A DNA stretch of 64,000 nt from Mycobacterium sp. URHB0044 (GTDB taxonomy: Bacteria; Actinomycetota; Actinomycetes; Mycobacteriales; Mycobacteriaceae): the NCBI RefSeq assembly GCF_000620625.1, contig NZ_JIAW01000004.1, positions 62,001 to 126,000 of the forward strand. Reading direction: 5' to 3'. The notes under the pieces are model-generated. The model was not told the origin of the DNA. It saw only the letters and a list, made by a program, of their open reading frames with translations, and searched no databases. Each line of letters starts with the position of its first letter. Within the stretch, counting starts at the first letter, position 1. This document shows, piece after piece, positions 17,742-26,202 of the stretch. Position numbers and translations under genes: made by a program.

Positions 17742-19445
17742 CTACACCCGCTTGGTGTCGAAGCTGGCACGCTGGCCGGTGCCGTATCGCCGCAACGCAC
17801 CTTCCGGGCCGGCCGCGTTGGGCCGCACGAAGATCCAGTTCTGCCACGCGGTGAGCCGCCCGAAGATCTTGGTCTCCACCGTTTCGGGCCCGACGAATCG
17901 GTGATTCGCCTCCATACCGGTCAACGAGTCCGGCGACAGGGACGCCCGTTCCTCGAGCACGATGCGAAGCTCGTCGGCGAAGTCGATGTCGTCGAGGGCA
18001 GTGGTGACCAGACCGAGCGCGTCAGCGTCGGCCGCCACCAACGACGTATCGATGCGGTCGCTGATCGCCGCCAGTTGCTCGGGATGACCGTAAAAACGGG
18101 ACTCGATGCGGGACAACCCATTGCCCATCGGGTAGGCGCCGAAGTTGGACTCGGTGACCTCGATCGCCGCAGGCGTCGCGTCCGGGTCGATGTCCTCGTA
18201 CACGCCGTCCAACATGTATTGGCGGTCGCTGGCGAGCGCCAGCTCGAGCAGCAGTCCGACGAACGCGCTGCCGGGTTCGATGACCGCGAACAGGCTGCGG
18301 CTGGTGACGTCGAGGCGCTTCAACGTCCGCTTGTAGTACAGCCGCACCTCGTTGATGAACCAGTTGTCGGCGTGCTCTTGCAGTTGCCGGTCGTAGGCGC
18401 GGACGAGTTCGGTGTCGCCGACGACGCGGAAGACCCATGTTCCGAGTTCGGGCTCGTTGGTTCGCAGTTGCAGGATCAGGTCGTCGAGTTCACGTGTCAT
18501 CGCCAACGGCCAATAGTCCACGCCTTGCGCGACGGCGCCTTCCGCGTCCGCAGGCGGTTCGGCGGTGGGTCCGGTGACCGTGATGTCGACGCGCCGGTCG
18601 GCACGGTTCAGCGTCGCATGGACGTGGTCGTACCGGATGACGTCGCCGTCGGTGTGCCGGGCCAACGGGGTGAGGGCGACACCGGTTGCGTCCGAGGGCC
18701 GCAACGATTTCAGGCTGGCTTCCGCGGCGCGGGCCTGCACCCGCTCGTCGAAGCGGGCGCGCGGCACGGCCTCGTCGACGAGTCCCCATTCGGCCGCGGT
18801 GGCGCCGCGCAGCCCCTCGGACCTGGTCGCGAAGACGTCGGCGCGATCCTTGCGTACCTTGCGTTTGTCGACGACGCGGGTCAAGCCGCCCGTGCCGGGA
18901 AGCACGCCGAGCAACGGCACCTCGGGCAGCGACACGGCCGACGAGCCGTCGTCGAGCAAGACGATCTGGTCGCACGCGGCGGCCAGCTCGTAGCCGCCGC
19001 CGGCGGACGTCCCGTTGAGTGCGGCGATGTACGTCTGACCGGAGTGCTCCGTCGCGTCCTCGATGCCGTTGCGCGTTTCATTGGTGAACTTGCAGAAGTT
19101 GACCTTCCACGCGTGCGTCGACTGCGCGAGCATGCGAATGTTGGCACCGGCACAGAACATCCGATCCAGACCACCGGTCACGACGACGGCCTTCACTTCC
19201 GGATGTTCGAACCGCAGACGCTGCACGGCGTCGTAGAGCTCGATGTCGACGCCGAGGTCATACGAGTTCATCTTCAGCTCGTAGCCGGGCACGAGGCCAC
19301 CTTGCGGATCGACGGCCAACGTGAGCGTCGCCACCGCTCCGTCGAATTTCAGTCTCCAGTGCCGATACGCCGACGGCTCGGTGTCGAAGTCGACCACCGG
19401 GACGTCCGTCGCCGTCGACGGCTCGGGGATAAGCGTTGCTGTCAT
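17742..19445 (-). CDS. boxC: 2,3-epoxybenzoyl-CoA dihydrolase (benzoyl-CoA-dihydrodiol lyase)
   Basis: A 567-residue double-crotonase-fold enzyme, the size typical of BoxC. N-terminal half motifs are VVVTGGLDRMFCAGANIRML and ALNGTSAGGGYELAAACDQI; the C-terminal half carries FVGLLLELALASDRQYML. BoxC opens and cleaves the ring of 2,3-epoxybenzoyl-CoA to 3,4-dehydroadipyl-CoA semialdehyde and formate. It lies 42 bases after boxB and directly before the ligase, in the same operon. Confidence 0.92.
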   Translation of the reverse strand: MTATLIPEPSTATDVPVVDFDTEPSAYRHWRLKFDGAVATLTLAVDPQGGLVPGYELKMNSYDLGVDIELYDAVQRLRFEHPEVKAVVVTGGLDRMFCAGANIRMLAQSTHAWKVNFCKFTNETRNGIEDATEHSGQTYIAALNGTSAGGGYELAAACDQIVLLDDGSSAVSLPEVPLLGVLPGTGGLTRVVDKRKVRKDRADVFATRSEGLRGATAAEWGLVDEAVPRARFDERVQARAAEASLKSLRPSDATGVALTPLARHTDGDVIRYDHVHATLNRADRRVDITVTGPTAEPPADAEGAVAQGVDYWPLAMTRELDDLILQLRTNEPELGTWVFRVVGDTELVRAYDRQLQEHADNWFINEVRLYYKRTLKRLDVTSRSLFAVIEPGSAFVGLLLELALASDRQYMLDGVYEDIDPDATPAAIEVTESNFGAYPMGNGLSRIESRFYGHPEQLAAISDRIDTSLVAADADALGLVTTALDDIDFADELRIVLEERASLSPDSLTGMEANHRFVGPETVETKIFGRLTAWQNWIFVRPNAAGPEGALRRYGTGQRASFDTKRV

Positions 19446-19487
19446 CAGTTCACTCTCTTCATTGATCCGGTGTCGAGCTGGAGGCCG

Positions 19488-20969
19488 TCAGGCCAGTGCT
19501 TCTTCGCGCAGGTGTACGTAGTCGAATTCGACTGGCTGGTCGTTGATTCCGGTCTTCGGCGCGGCGATCCAGCCCGCGAACTCACCTGGCTCGTAGTGGG
19601 CCACCATCAGTTCGGCGACTCGCGCACGGTCGTCGTCGCTGGGCAGCCACTGCGCCGCGTGGCGATTCCAGTCGTCCTCGCCGAGGACCTCGCCGCTGGG
19701 CGAGACGAAGTGACCGGAGAAATTGCCGACCCTGCGGTTGAAGCCTTCGTGCGGCAGGTACAGCCGCTGCTCGACACCGGCGTCCTCGAGCGCCTGGTTC
19801 CAGCGCCGAACACCGTTGCGGCAGTCCGCAACGTACTCGTCGCGCAGGTCGAGATTGAGTGCCGTCAGGTAGGGCACCTCTTCTTCGACGATGATGTCGT
19901 CGCGAACGGTCCGCACCGTGTACGTGGCATCCGCCAGGACGTGATCGTCCTTGCGGCGCGCCTCCTGCCAGCGTCCCTTCAAGCCCCCCGTGTAGTAGGC
20001 GGCGGCGTTGGTGGACTGCTCGGAGCCGAACAGGTCCATCGACACCGAGTATTGAAAGTTCAGGTAGCGCTGGATGACGTCGAGCGGTATCCCGCCGTGT
20101 TCGAAGATGTCAGCCGTCTGGTGCCTGGCCATCAGTTCGGCGGTGCGCTCCACGGTGCGCTGCACACCGGTGGTCCCGACGAACATGTGGTGAGCCTCTT
20201 CCTTGAGCATGAACTCACAGGTCCTGGCCAGCGGGTCGAACGCCGATTCCTTCAGCGTGCCGAGCTGATACTTTCCGTCCCGGTCGGTGAAGTAAGTGAA
20301 CATGAAGAACTGCAGCCAGTCGGTGGTCTCCTCGTTGAAGGCGCCGAGGATGCGGGGTGAATCGAGGTCGCCGGAGTTTCGCTTGAGCAGTTGCTCGGCT
20401 TCTTCGCGGCCCTCGCGGCCGAAGTAGGCGTGCAGTAGGTACACCATCGCCCAGAGGTGGCGGCCCTCTTCGACGTTGACCTGGAACAGGTTTCGCAGAT
20501 CGTAGAGACTGGGGGCGGTGTTGCCGAGGATGCGTTGCTGCTCGACGGAGGCCGGCTCGGTGTCGCCCTGCACCGTGATCAGCCGCATCAGCTCGGCTCG
20601 GTACTCGCCGGGCACCTCTTGCCACGCCGGCTCGCCTTTGTGCTGTCCGAACGCGATCGTGCGCTCGTCGTCGCGTTCCGCCAGGAAGATGCCCCAGCGG
20701 TACTCCTCCATCGGGACGTGGTCGAAGTGGGCCCACCCGTCGCGTCCGACCGCAATCGCCGTGCGCAGGTAGACGTCCTTGGTCTGCAGCGCCGGTCCGA
20801 GCGTCTTCCACCAGTCCAGGAACTTCGGCTGCCAGCCTTCGAGCGCGCGCTGCAGCCGCCGGTCCTCGGAGAGGTTGACGTTGTTGGGGATTCGCTCGCT
20901 GTAGTCGATCTTGCTCACCGGGCCGGTTGGCACCGGCGCGGCTCCGGTGCGTTCGTGGTCAACGGTCAT
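19488..20969 (-). CDS. boxB: Benzoyl-CoA 2,3-epoxidase, diiron subunit BoxB
   Basis: A 493-residue diiron oxygenase component. Candidate iron ligands sit in ITVQGDTEP (Glu138), VEEGRHLWAM (Glu168, His171) and KEEAHHMFVG (about Glu257, His260), arranged as in BoxB of Azoarcus. It epoxidises benzoyl-CoA at C2-C3 with O2 and NADPH-derived electrons. The second ATG (20969) is chosen because GGAGGAGA lies about seven bases upstream. Its promoter and operator at 20986-21040 separate it from the upstream boxD-like gene. Confidence 0.93.
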   Translation of the reverse strand: MTVDHERTGAAPVPTGPVSKIDYSERIPNNVNLSEDRRLQRALEGWQPKFLDWWKTLGPALQTKDVYLRTAIAVGRDGWAHFDHVPMEEYRWGIFLAERDDERTIAFGQHKGEPAWQEVPGEYRAELMRLITVQGDTEPASVEQQRILGNTAPSLYDLRNLFQVNVEEGRHLWAMVYLLHAYFGREGREEAEQLLKRNSGDLDSPRILGAFNEETTDWLQFFMFTYFTDRDGKYQLGTLKESAFDPLARTCEFMLKEEAHHMFVGTTGVQRTVERTAELMARHQTADIFEHGGIPLDVIQRYLNFQYSVSMDLFGSEQSTNAAAYYTGGLKGRWQEARRKDDHVLADATYTVRTVRDDIIVEEEVPYLTALNLDLRDEYVADCRNGVRRWNQALEDAGVEQRLYLPHEGFNRRVGNFSGHFVSPSGEVLGEDDWNRHAAQWLPSDDDRARVAELMVAHYEPGEFAGWIAAPKTGINDQPVEFDYVHLREEALA

Positions 20970-20985
20970 GGTGTTCTCCTCCGAC

Positions 20986-21047
20986 TGAATGCTTGTCATT
21001 CATTCTACACTTTCTCTGCGTAGCGTCCACTATTTTGTAGACTATTT
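20986..21047 (-). promoter_or_regulatory. boxB promoter with palindrome and shared TGTAG/CTACA layout
   Basis: Read on the minus strand, -35 TGGACG (21024-21029) and -10 TAGAAT (21002-21007) are separated by 16 bases. A palindrome TGAATG-N5-CATTCA (20986-21002) covers the expected start site. A CTACA...TGTAG pair (21005-21009 and 21036-21040) brackets the promoter in the same way as at 25114-25148. A direct repeat ACTATTT occurs at 21029 and 21041. The PaaX-type regulator encoded at 25233 is the likely binder. Confidence 0.6.
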
Positions 21048-21056
21048 CTCGATGCG

Positions 21057-22619
21057 TCAGCGGGTGCCGAGTTCGGCGAGGAAGTCGGGGCTCCCCTGCA
21101 CGGCGGTGCGTTGCATGAAGTGCCCGAGACTGCGCAGGCCGGCCAGCTCCTCGCCGCCGCCGGCCCGGCCGGGACCTCCGTGCACGGCATGGGGAACGGC
21201 CGCACCATGACCGGTGCTTTCGGCCGCGTTGTCGGAGTTCAACACCAGTAGCCGACCGTGCCAGGGCGCGGTTGCGGCCACCGCGGTGTGCGCGATCGCG
21301 GCGTCGGAGGTGACGATGGATGCCACCAGGCTCCCGTCACCACGGGTCACCAGTTCCAACGCGTCGTCGAGACTCGCGTACGGCAGGATCGAACTCACCG
21401 GGCCGAAGGCCTCCGTGGTGTGGGGTTCCTGCTCCCGTGGGTCGTCGAACCGCAGCAGGACAGGTGATTGGAACGCTCCCCGCTCGGCGTCGGCTCCCGC
21501 CGACAGGTTCTGCGGCGCAGACTCGATGTCCCCGAAGACGATTCGGCCCGTCTTGGCGAGCCGCGCGGTTGCCGCACGGACGTCATCGCGCTGTCCGAGC
21601 CCCACCAGCGGCCCCATTCTGACCGTCTCGTCGCGCGGATCGCCGACGGTGAGCTTCGACAAGCGCTCGCACACGGCGGATTCCACGTCGTCGACGAGCG
21701 CTCGCGGTACGAAGGCGCGCCGGATCGCCGTGCACTTCTGCCCTGCCTTCTGGGTCATCTCGGTGACCAGCCCGCGGACGAAGATCTCGAACTCCGGACT
21801 GCCGGCCGTGACGTCCTCGCCGAGGATGCTGCTGTTGAGCGAATCCGCTTCTGCGGTGAACCGCACGGCGTTGCCTGCGATGGTGGGATGCCGGCGCAGA
21901 GTGCTGGCCGTCGCGTGTGAGCCCGTCACCGAAACCACGTCTTGACCGGTCAGCGATTCGAGGAGTCCGTCCGGTCGTGCGCACACCAATTGCAGGGCAC
22001 CGTCGGGTAGCAGGCCGGAGGCGATGATCTCCCGAACGGCCAGTTCGGTGAGGTAGGCGGTCTGGCTGGCCGGTTTGACGATGCTGGGCATCCCGGCCAG
22101 GAAGGCGGGCGCGAACTTCTCGAGCATGCCCCACACGGGAAAGTTGAATGCGTTGATCTGGACGAGGGCACCGAGTAGCGGGCTCATCACGTGCTGGACA
22201 CCGAAGGTGCCCTCCTTGCCAAGGGGTTCGAAGTCGCCGTCGCGCAGGATGTGTTGATCCGGCAGCTCCTTCACGCCCTTGCTGGCGTACACGAACAGCA
22301 CGCCGATACCGCCGTCGACGTCGATTGCGGAATCGCGTCGGGTGGCGCCCGTACGCAGAGAGAGGTCGGTCAACTGCGGAATCCGCGCGGAGAGGTGCTT
22401 GCCGAGCGATTTCAGGATGCCTGCCCGTTGGTGGAACGTCATGTCGCGCAAAGCAGGACCACCGACGGTTCGGGCGTAGTCGAGCACCGCCGGATAGTCG
22501 AGCGCCTGATTGGATACCCGGACGATCGGTTCGGCGGTGGCCGCGTCAAGCAGGACCCTGCCCTGATCCGCAGGGTGTTGCCACTGGCCGCAGACGAAGC
22601 TGGGCAGAATGTCGGTCAT
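21057..22619 (-). CDS. BoxD/PaaZ-type 3,4-dehydroadipyl-CoA semialdehyde dehydrogenase
   Basis: A 520-residue aldehyde dehydrogenase related to the N-terminal domain of PaaZ, without the C-terminal hydratase. The catalytic Cys is in QKAGQKCTAIRRAFVP; the cofactor segment includes QINAFNFPVWGMLEKFAPAF. In the box pathway this step oxidises 3,4-dehydroadipyl-CoA semialdehyde to the acid, usually with NADP. Its start overlaps the hydratase stop (ATGA), so it ends the upstream transcription unit that begins at the amidohydrolase. Confidence 0.85.
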   Translation of the reverse strand: MTDILPSFVCGQWQHPADQGRVLLDAATAEPIVRVSNQALDYPAVLDYARTVGGPALRDMTFHQRAGILKSLGKHLSARIPQLTDLSLRTGATRRDSAIDVDGGIGVLFVYASKGVKELPDQHILRDGDFEPLGKEGTFGVQHVMSPLLGALVQINAFNFPVWGMLEKFAPAFLAGMPSIVKPASQTAYLTELAVREIIASGLLPDGALQLVCARPDGLLESLTGQDVVSVTGSHATASTLRRHPTIAGNAVRFTAEADSLNSSILGEDVTAGSPEFEIFVRGLVTEMTQKAGQKCTAIRRAFVPRALVDDVESAVCERLSKLTVGDPRDETVRMGPLVGLGQRDDVRAATARLAKTGRIVFGDIESAPQNLSAGADAERGAFQSPVLLRFDDPREQEPHTTEAFGPVSSILPYASLDDALELVTRGDGSLVASIVTSDAAIAHTAVAATAPWHGRLLVLNSDNAAESTGHGAAVPHAVHGGPGRAGGGEELAGLRSLGHFMQRTAVQGSPDFLAELGTR

Positions 22620-23383
22620 CGCGGGGACGTCCTCTCAGGGGATCTCCGCCGGTCGAGGAATTCGCTCATCCGGCGGTACTTTTCGTCGTCTTCGAACAAC
22701 ATGGCCTGGATCGCCAGATCGAGCTGCGGATGCGCTTCCGGTGCGGCGTCGACGGCGAGTTTGGTCATCCGCAGGGCGATGGCCGAGCTGTGCAGCATCT
22801 GAGCGGCGAGTTGACGGGCGGCCTCGAGCAGCTGGTGAGGTTCGACGACGGAGTGCACCAGGCCGAGCTCGAGTGCGCGAGCCGCGGAAATTTGCACGCC
22901 CGCGAGAAGTACTTGCTTGGCGACGCTTTCGCCGACGAGCCGGACCAGGCGGTAGGTCGCGCCCGCGCCGGCGATGATTCCCAGCCTGGGCTCGGGTTGC
23001 CCGAACGCCGTCCTGGGAGTGACGATTCGGAGATCACAGGCGTACGCGAGTTCAGCGCCACCGCCGAGAGCCAACCCGTCGATGGCCGCAATCGTCGGCA
23101 TCGGCAGCGCGCGAAGGCGGTCGAAGAGTCGGAGGTTGATTCCCGCCAACGCGTCATCGCGGCCGCGTGCGCGAAGTTGCGCGATGTCCGCACCACCGAC
23201 GAACACACCGTCGGCGCCGCCGGTGATGATCGCCGGGCGGGGGTGGCGTTCGAGTTCGTCGCACACGGCGTGGAGCTCGCTGACCATGCCGGCGTCGATG
23301 GCGTTGCGCTGCGCCGGCCGATCCAAGACCACTTCGAGGACACCGTCGGATTCGGTGAGACGCAGGTATTCCCGTGCGGTCAT
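22616..23383 (-). CDS. Enoyl-CoA hydratase/isomerase family protein
   Basis: A 255-residue crotonase. The oxyanion-hole segments are TGGADGVFVGGADI and AIDGLALGGGAELAYACDLR, and the catalytic region is FGQPEPRLGIIAGAGAT with Glu residues suited to hydratase chemistry. In this cluster it should hydrate or isomerise dehydroadipyl-CoA toward 3-hydroxyadipyl-CoA. The ATG at 23383 overlaps the dehydrogenase stop. The C-terminus ends in DRRRSPERTSPR. Confidence 0.87.
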   Translation of the reverse strand: MTAREYLRLTESDGVLEVVLDRPAQRNAIDAGMVSELHAVCDELERHPRPAIITGGADGVFVGGADIAQLRARGRDDALAGINLRLFDRLRALPMPTIAAIDGLALGGGAELAYACDLRIVTPRTAFGQPEPRLGIIAGAGATYRLVRLVGESVAKQVLLAGVQISAARALELGLVHSVVEPHQLLEAARQLAAQMLHSSAIALRMTKLAVDAAPEAHPQLDLAIQAMLFEDDEKYRRMSEFLDRRRSPERTSPR

Positions 23384-24234
23384 CGAGCATCCCAGTCGTA
23401 GAAGCCGCGGCCCGACTTCTTGCCCAAGTCGCCGGAGGCCACCTTGTCGATCAGCAGCTGCGGCGGCGTGAATCGTGGGCCGAGGCTGTCGGCGAGCTGA
23501 CGGGCGATGTGCAGCCGAACGTCCAGACCGACGAGGTCGGTCAAGCGCAGCGGGCCCATCGGGTGGCGGTATCCCAGCGCCATCGCCCGGTCGATGTCGT
23601 CGGCCGACGCCACCCCGTCCTCGAGCATGCGAATTGCTTCGAGTCCGAGCGCGACTCCCAGCCGGCTGGTGGCGAAGCCCGGATGGTCGCGTACGACGAT
23701 GGTCTCCTTGCCGATGAGCCTGCCGATGTCGCGTGCGGTGTCGACGACGTCGTCGGGACTCGCCGAGCCACGCACGATCTCGAGGAGCGGCATCGTCCAG
23801 ACCGGATTGAAGAAGTGCAGGCCGACGAGTCCTTGCGGACGGCGCAGGGACTTCGCCATCTGCGAGATGCTCAGTGCGCTGGTGTTGCTCGCGAGCAAGG
23901 CGGGTTCGCGGCACTCGGCGGCCGCGAGAATCGACTGCTTGAGGTCGAGATCCTCGGGCACCGCTTCGACGATCAGATCCAAGCCCATCGGTAGGTCATC
24001 GACGGAATCGACGGTGGCGATGGAGTCGCGGATGCGTTCGGCGGTCTCGGAGGGCAGCCGGTTCTCAGCGCGCAGCCGATCCGCCCTGGCGACGATCGTC
24101 TGGTGCGCGGCGAGGGCGCGCGTGCGATCCGGTTCGACGACGGTGACGGCGCAGCCGGCTTGAGCGAAGACGTAGGCGATGCCCACACCCATCGTGCCTG
24201 CCCCGATCACGCCGACCGCCGATACCGGGCTCAC
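23380..24234 (-). CDS. 3-hydroxyacyl-CoA dehydrogenase (3-hydroxyadipyl-CoA dehydrogenase-like)
   Basis: A 284-residue NAD-dependent dehydrogenase. It has the Rossmann motif VGVIGAGTMGVGIAYVFAQAG and the conserved SNTSALSISQMA, GLHFFNPVWTMPLLEI and C-terminal GRGFYDW. The predicted role is oxidation of 3-hydroxyadipyl-CoA to 3-oxoadipyl-CoA. The GTG start at 24234 overlaps the amidohydrolase stop (GTGA). A thiolase for the last step is not in this cluster. Confidence 0.88.
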   Translation of the reverse strand: MSPVSAVGVIGAGTMGVGIAYVFAQAGCAVTVVEPDRTRALAAHQTIVARADRLRAENRLPSETAERIRDSIATVDSVDDLPMGLDLIVEAVPEDLDLKQSILAAAECREPALLASNTSALSISQMAKSLRRPQGLVGLHFFNPVWTMPLLEIVRGSASPDDVVDTARDIGRLIGKETIVVRDHPGFATSRLGVALGLEAIRMLEDGVASADDIDRAMALGYRHPMGPLRLTDLVGLDVRLHIARQLADSLGPRFTPPQLLIDKVASGDLGKKSGRGFYDWDAR

Positions 24235-25103
24235 CGAGCCGCCTTCGGCTCGAACATCATGCGGGTGAAGATCTTTCGCGCATTTCCTGACAGCACTGCG
24301 GTGAGTGTCTCGTCGGGCAGACCAAGTCCCATCAGTGCTTCGACGTTGCGCCGCACTCCTGGGACGCCGGGCCAATCGGTTCCGAAGATCATCTTCTGCG
24401 CGATCTTGGCCAGGTCGAACCGTTGGTAGTACTCGGGCAGCTTCTTGGGCGGCAGGCCCGCGAGGTCGAGCCAGACGTTGCGCTTCGACTGCGCCATGAA
24501 GGCGGCGACGTCGTACCACCAGCCACGCCCACCGTGGGCGAACACGAACTGCAGGTCCGGGAAGTACTCGGTCGCGTCGAGCAGCAGTTCCGGGTTGCCG
24601 CAACTGGTCTGGGCTCCGGGAAAACTGGACACACCGGAATGCAATATCACCGGCACGCCGAGATCACTGCACCGCGCGAAGACCGGGTACAGCTCCTTGC
24701 CTCCCGGGTCGAACCGGGCGTGCACCGGATGCAGTTTGAGGGCGACAGCACCGAGGTCGAGCTGACGCTGCAACTCATCCACCAGAGGAAAGTGCAGGTG
24801 CGGGTTGATGTTCGCGACGAGGCTGAACCGGTCGCTGTTGAATCGCACGATCGGGACGACGTCCTCGATCGCCTGGATCCCCGTGGCGCGGGGGCTGTAT
24901 TCGCAGAACAGCAGCGCATGATCGACGCCTTCGGCACCGAGCAGGGCGTCGAGTCCCGCCGGATCAGGCGTGTCCGCGTCATAGGCGTCCCGCCATGGAT
25001 GGTCACGCGAGAACGTGTCGGCCCATTCCAGCCACGCCGGGTTCAGCGTGCTCAACAGCGGGGCGTGCACGTGTGCGTCGATGATTGTGCGGCCGTCGAT
25101 CAC
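24231..25103 (-). CDS. Amidohydrolase 2 family protein
   Basis: A 290-residue TIM-barrel metallohydrolase of the amidohydrolase-2 (ACMSD-like) group. It has the N-terminal metal motif IDAHVHAP, ALKLHPVHARFDP, VILHSGVSSFPG, FAHGGRGWW and the late Asp in IFGTDWPG. The reaction in the box cluster is unknown; lactone, ester or decarboxylation chemistry are all possible for the family. GTG 25103 is preferred because it lies only 7 bases after a -10-like TAGAGT, as in leaderless mycobacterial mRNAs. GTG 25112 would fall inside the promoter. It heads the amidohydrolase-HCDH-ECH-ALDH operon. Confidence 0.8.
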   Translation of the reverse strand: MIDGRTIIDAHVHAPLLSTLNPAWLEWADTFSRDHPWRDAYDADTPDPAGLDALLGAEGVDHALLFCEYSPRATGIQAIEDVVPIVRFNSDRFSLVANINPHLHFPLVDELQRQLDLGAVALKLHPVHARFDPGGKELYPVFARCSDLGVPVILHSGVSSFPGAQTSCGNPELLLDATEYFPDLQFVFAHGGRGWWYDVAAFMAQSKRNVWLDLAGLPPKKLPEYYQRFDLAKIAQKMIFGTDWPGVPGVRRNVEALMGLGLPDETLTAVLSGNARKIFTRMMFEPKAAR

Positions 25104-25148
25104 TCCTAACACTCTACAGTTCTATCTCGGATTCACAATAGTTTGTAG
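25104..25148 (-). promoter_or_regulatory. Amidohydrolase/paaX divergent promoter with shared operator layout
   Basis: On the minus strand, -35 TTGTGA (25133-25138) and -10 TAGAGT (25111-25116) are 16 bases apart, giving a start near GTG 25103. CTACA (25114-25118) and TGTAG (25144-25148) bracket the promoter with 30-base spacing, against 31 at the boxB promoter. The upstream part reads CTACAAACTATTGTG here and CTACAAAATAGTGG at boxB. One common regulator is inferred. Confidence 0.6.
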
Positions 25149-25232
25149 TATGTTATCGATCTCGGCCAGCATCTTTGCCCGTGGTTGTACGCTCCACGGC
25201 ATGAGTTTCGCCCGTTGGGTAAGGACGAGCGC

Positions 25233-26105
25233 GTGACTGCAGGTGAGCGCGCCGCGGAGGACGAGGCGCTGCCTGCCGGCTCACGGCGGCGCGAACTGGG
25301 GTCGGCAAGCGCGCGCAGCCTCTTGCTCACCGTGCTCGGCGAGTTCGTGCACCCGCGCGGGACGCCCGTCTGGACCGCCACCCTCGTCGCGGGTCTGGCG
25401 GCGCTCGGCGTCGAGGAGAAGTCTGCTCGCCAAGCGATCGCCCGGTCGGCCGCCGACGGGATGTTGGAGTCGGAGAAGTCGGGCCGCCGCGTGAGCTGGC
25501 ACATCACCCAGCCCGGTACCCGGCTGCTCGCCGAAGGCACCAGGCGCATCTACGGTTTCATGAGCGAAACCCGACCGTGGGACGGCAGTTGGCTCGTCCT
25601 GTCGGTCGCCATCCCCGAGACCCAACGTCAACTTCGACACAAGCTGCGCACGCGGCTCACCTGGCTGGGGATGGGTTCGCCGAGCCCAGGGCTGTGGATT
25701 CTGCCCGACGCCAACAAGGTGGCCGACGTCGCTGCCGTGATCGACGAACTCGACCTCAACTCGCGCGCCTTCGCCTGGACGGGACAACGCGCGTCGATCG
25801 GCGACCCGGGCGCGCTCATCGCGGACGCCTGGTCGCTCGACGACGTCGAGCAGCGCTATGACGAATTTCTGGCCACCTTCGGCAAGGTTCGCGCGACCAC
25901 GCCGCTACAGGCATTTCAGGATCAGGTGCGGCTGGTGCAGGAGTGGCGGCGTTTTCCGTTTCTCGACCCCGCACTCCCCCGCGAACTGCTCGATCACAAC
26001 TGGCCCGGCCCGCGTGCCGCGAAGCTCTTCCATCGCCGCCACGACGAATGGCATGCGGCGGCGCAACGGTATTGGACCGAGCTGAGTTCACAAACCTCCT
26101 CGTAA
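25233..26105 (+). CDS. PaaX family transcriptional regulator
   Basis: A 290-residue PaaX-type repressor. The winged-helix N-terminus has LLLTVLGEFVHPRGTPVWTA, KSARQAIARSAADGMLES and SWHITQPGTRLL, and the family's long C-terminal domain follows (DEFLATFGKVRATTP, VQEWRRFPFLDPALPRELL). In phenylacetate degradation PaaX responds to an aromatic acyl-CoA; benzoyl-CoA is the inferred ligand here. GTG 25233 is chosen for AAGGAC seven bases upstream. It is divergent from the box catabolic operons and probably controls both. Confidence 0.87.
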   Translation: MTAGERAAEDEALPAGSRRRELGSASARSLLLTVLGEFVHPRGTPVWTATLVAGLAALGVEEKSARQAIARSAADGMLESEKSGRRVSWHITQPGTRLLAEGTRRIYGFMSETRPWDGSWLVLSVAIPETQRQLRHKLRTRLTWLGMGSPSPGLWILPDANKVADVAAVIDELDLNSRAFAWTGQRASIGDPGALIADAWSLDDVEQRYDEFLATFGKVRATTPLQAFQDQVRLVQEWRRFPFLDPALPRELLDHNWPGPRAAKLFHRRHDEWHAAAQRYWTELSSQTSS

Positions 26106-26131
26106 TCCCGCGCGAGGGGCTCACTTTTCTT

Positions 26132-26195
26132 TCGCGAGCAGACGCAAATGTCCCCGACACGCCGGTCATTTAGGGACATTTGCGTCTGCTCGCGA
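26132..26195. terminator. Perfect 23-bp hairpin between convergent genes
   Basis: Arms 26132-26154 and 26173-26195 are exactly complementary over 23 bases with an 18-base loop. It sits between the convergent paaX-type gene (stop 26105) and aldehyde dehydrogenase gene (stop 26203), so it can terminate both. The arm contains GCGAGCAGACGCAAA, a string I associate with mycobacterial intergenic hairpins from memory. Confidence 0.8.
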
Positions 26196-26202
26196 GGGTT
26201 CT

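Noticed and set aside
17901..20360. 819-codon open frame on the plus strand opposite boxC/boxB
   Set aside because: It is a GC-driven mirror of the real minus-strand genes: no ribosome site, no domain pattern, and extreme Arg/Gly/Asp composition. BoxB and BoxC on the other strand are unmistakable.
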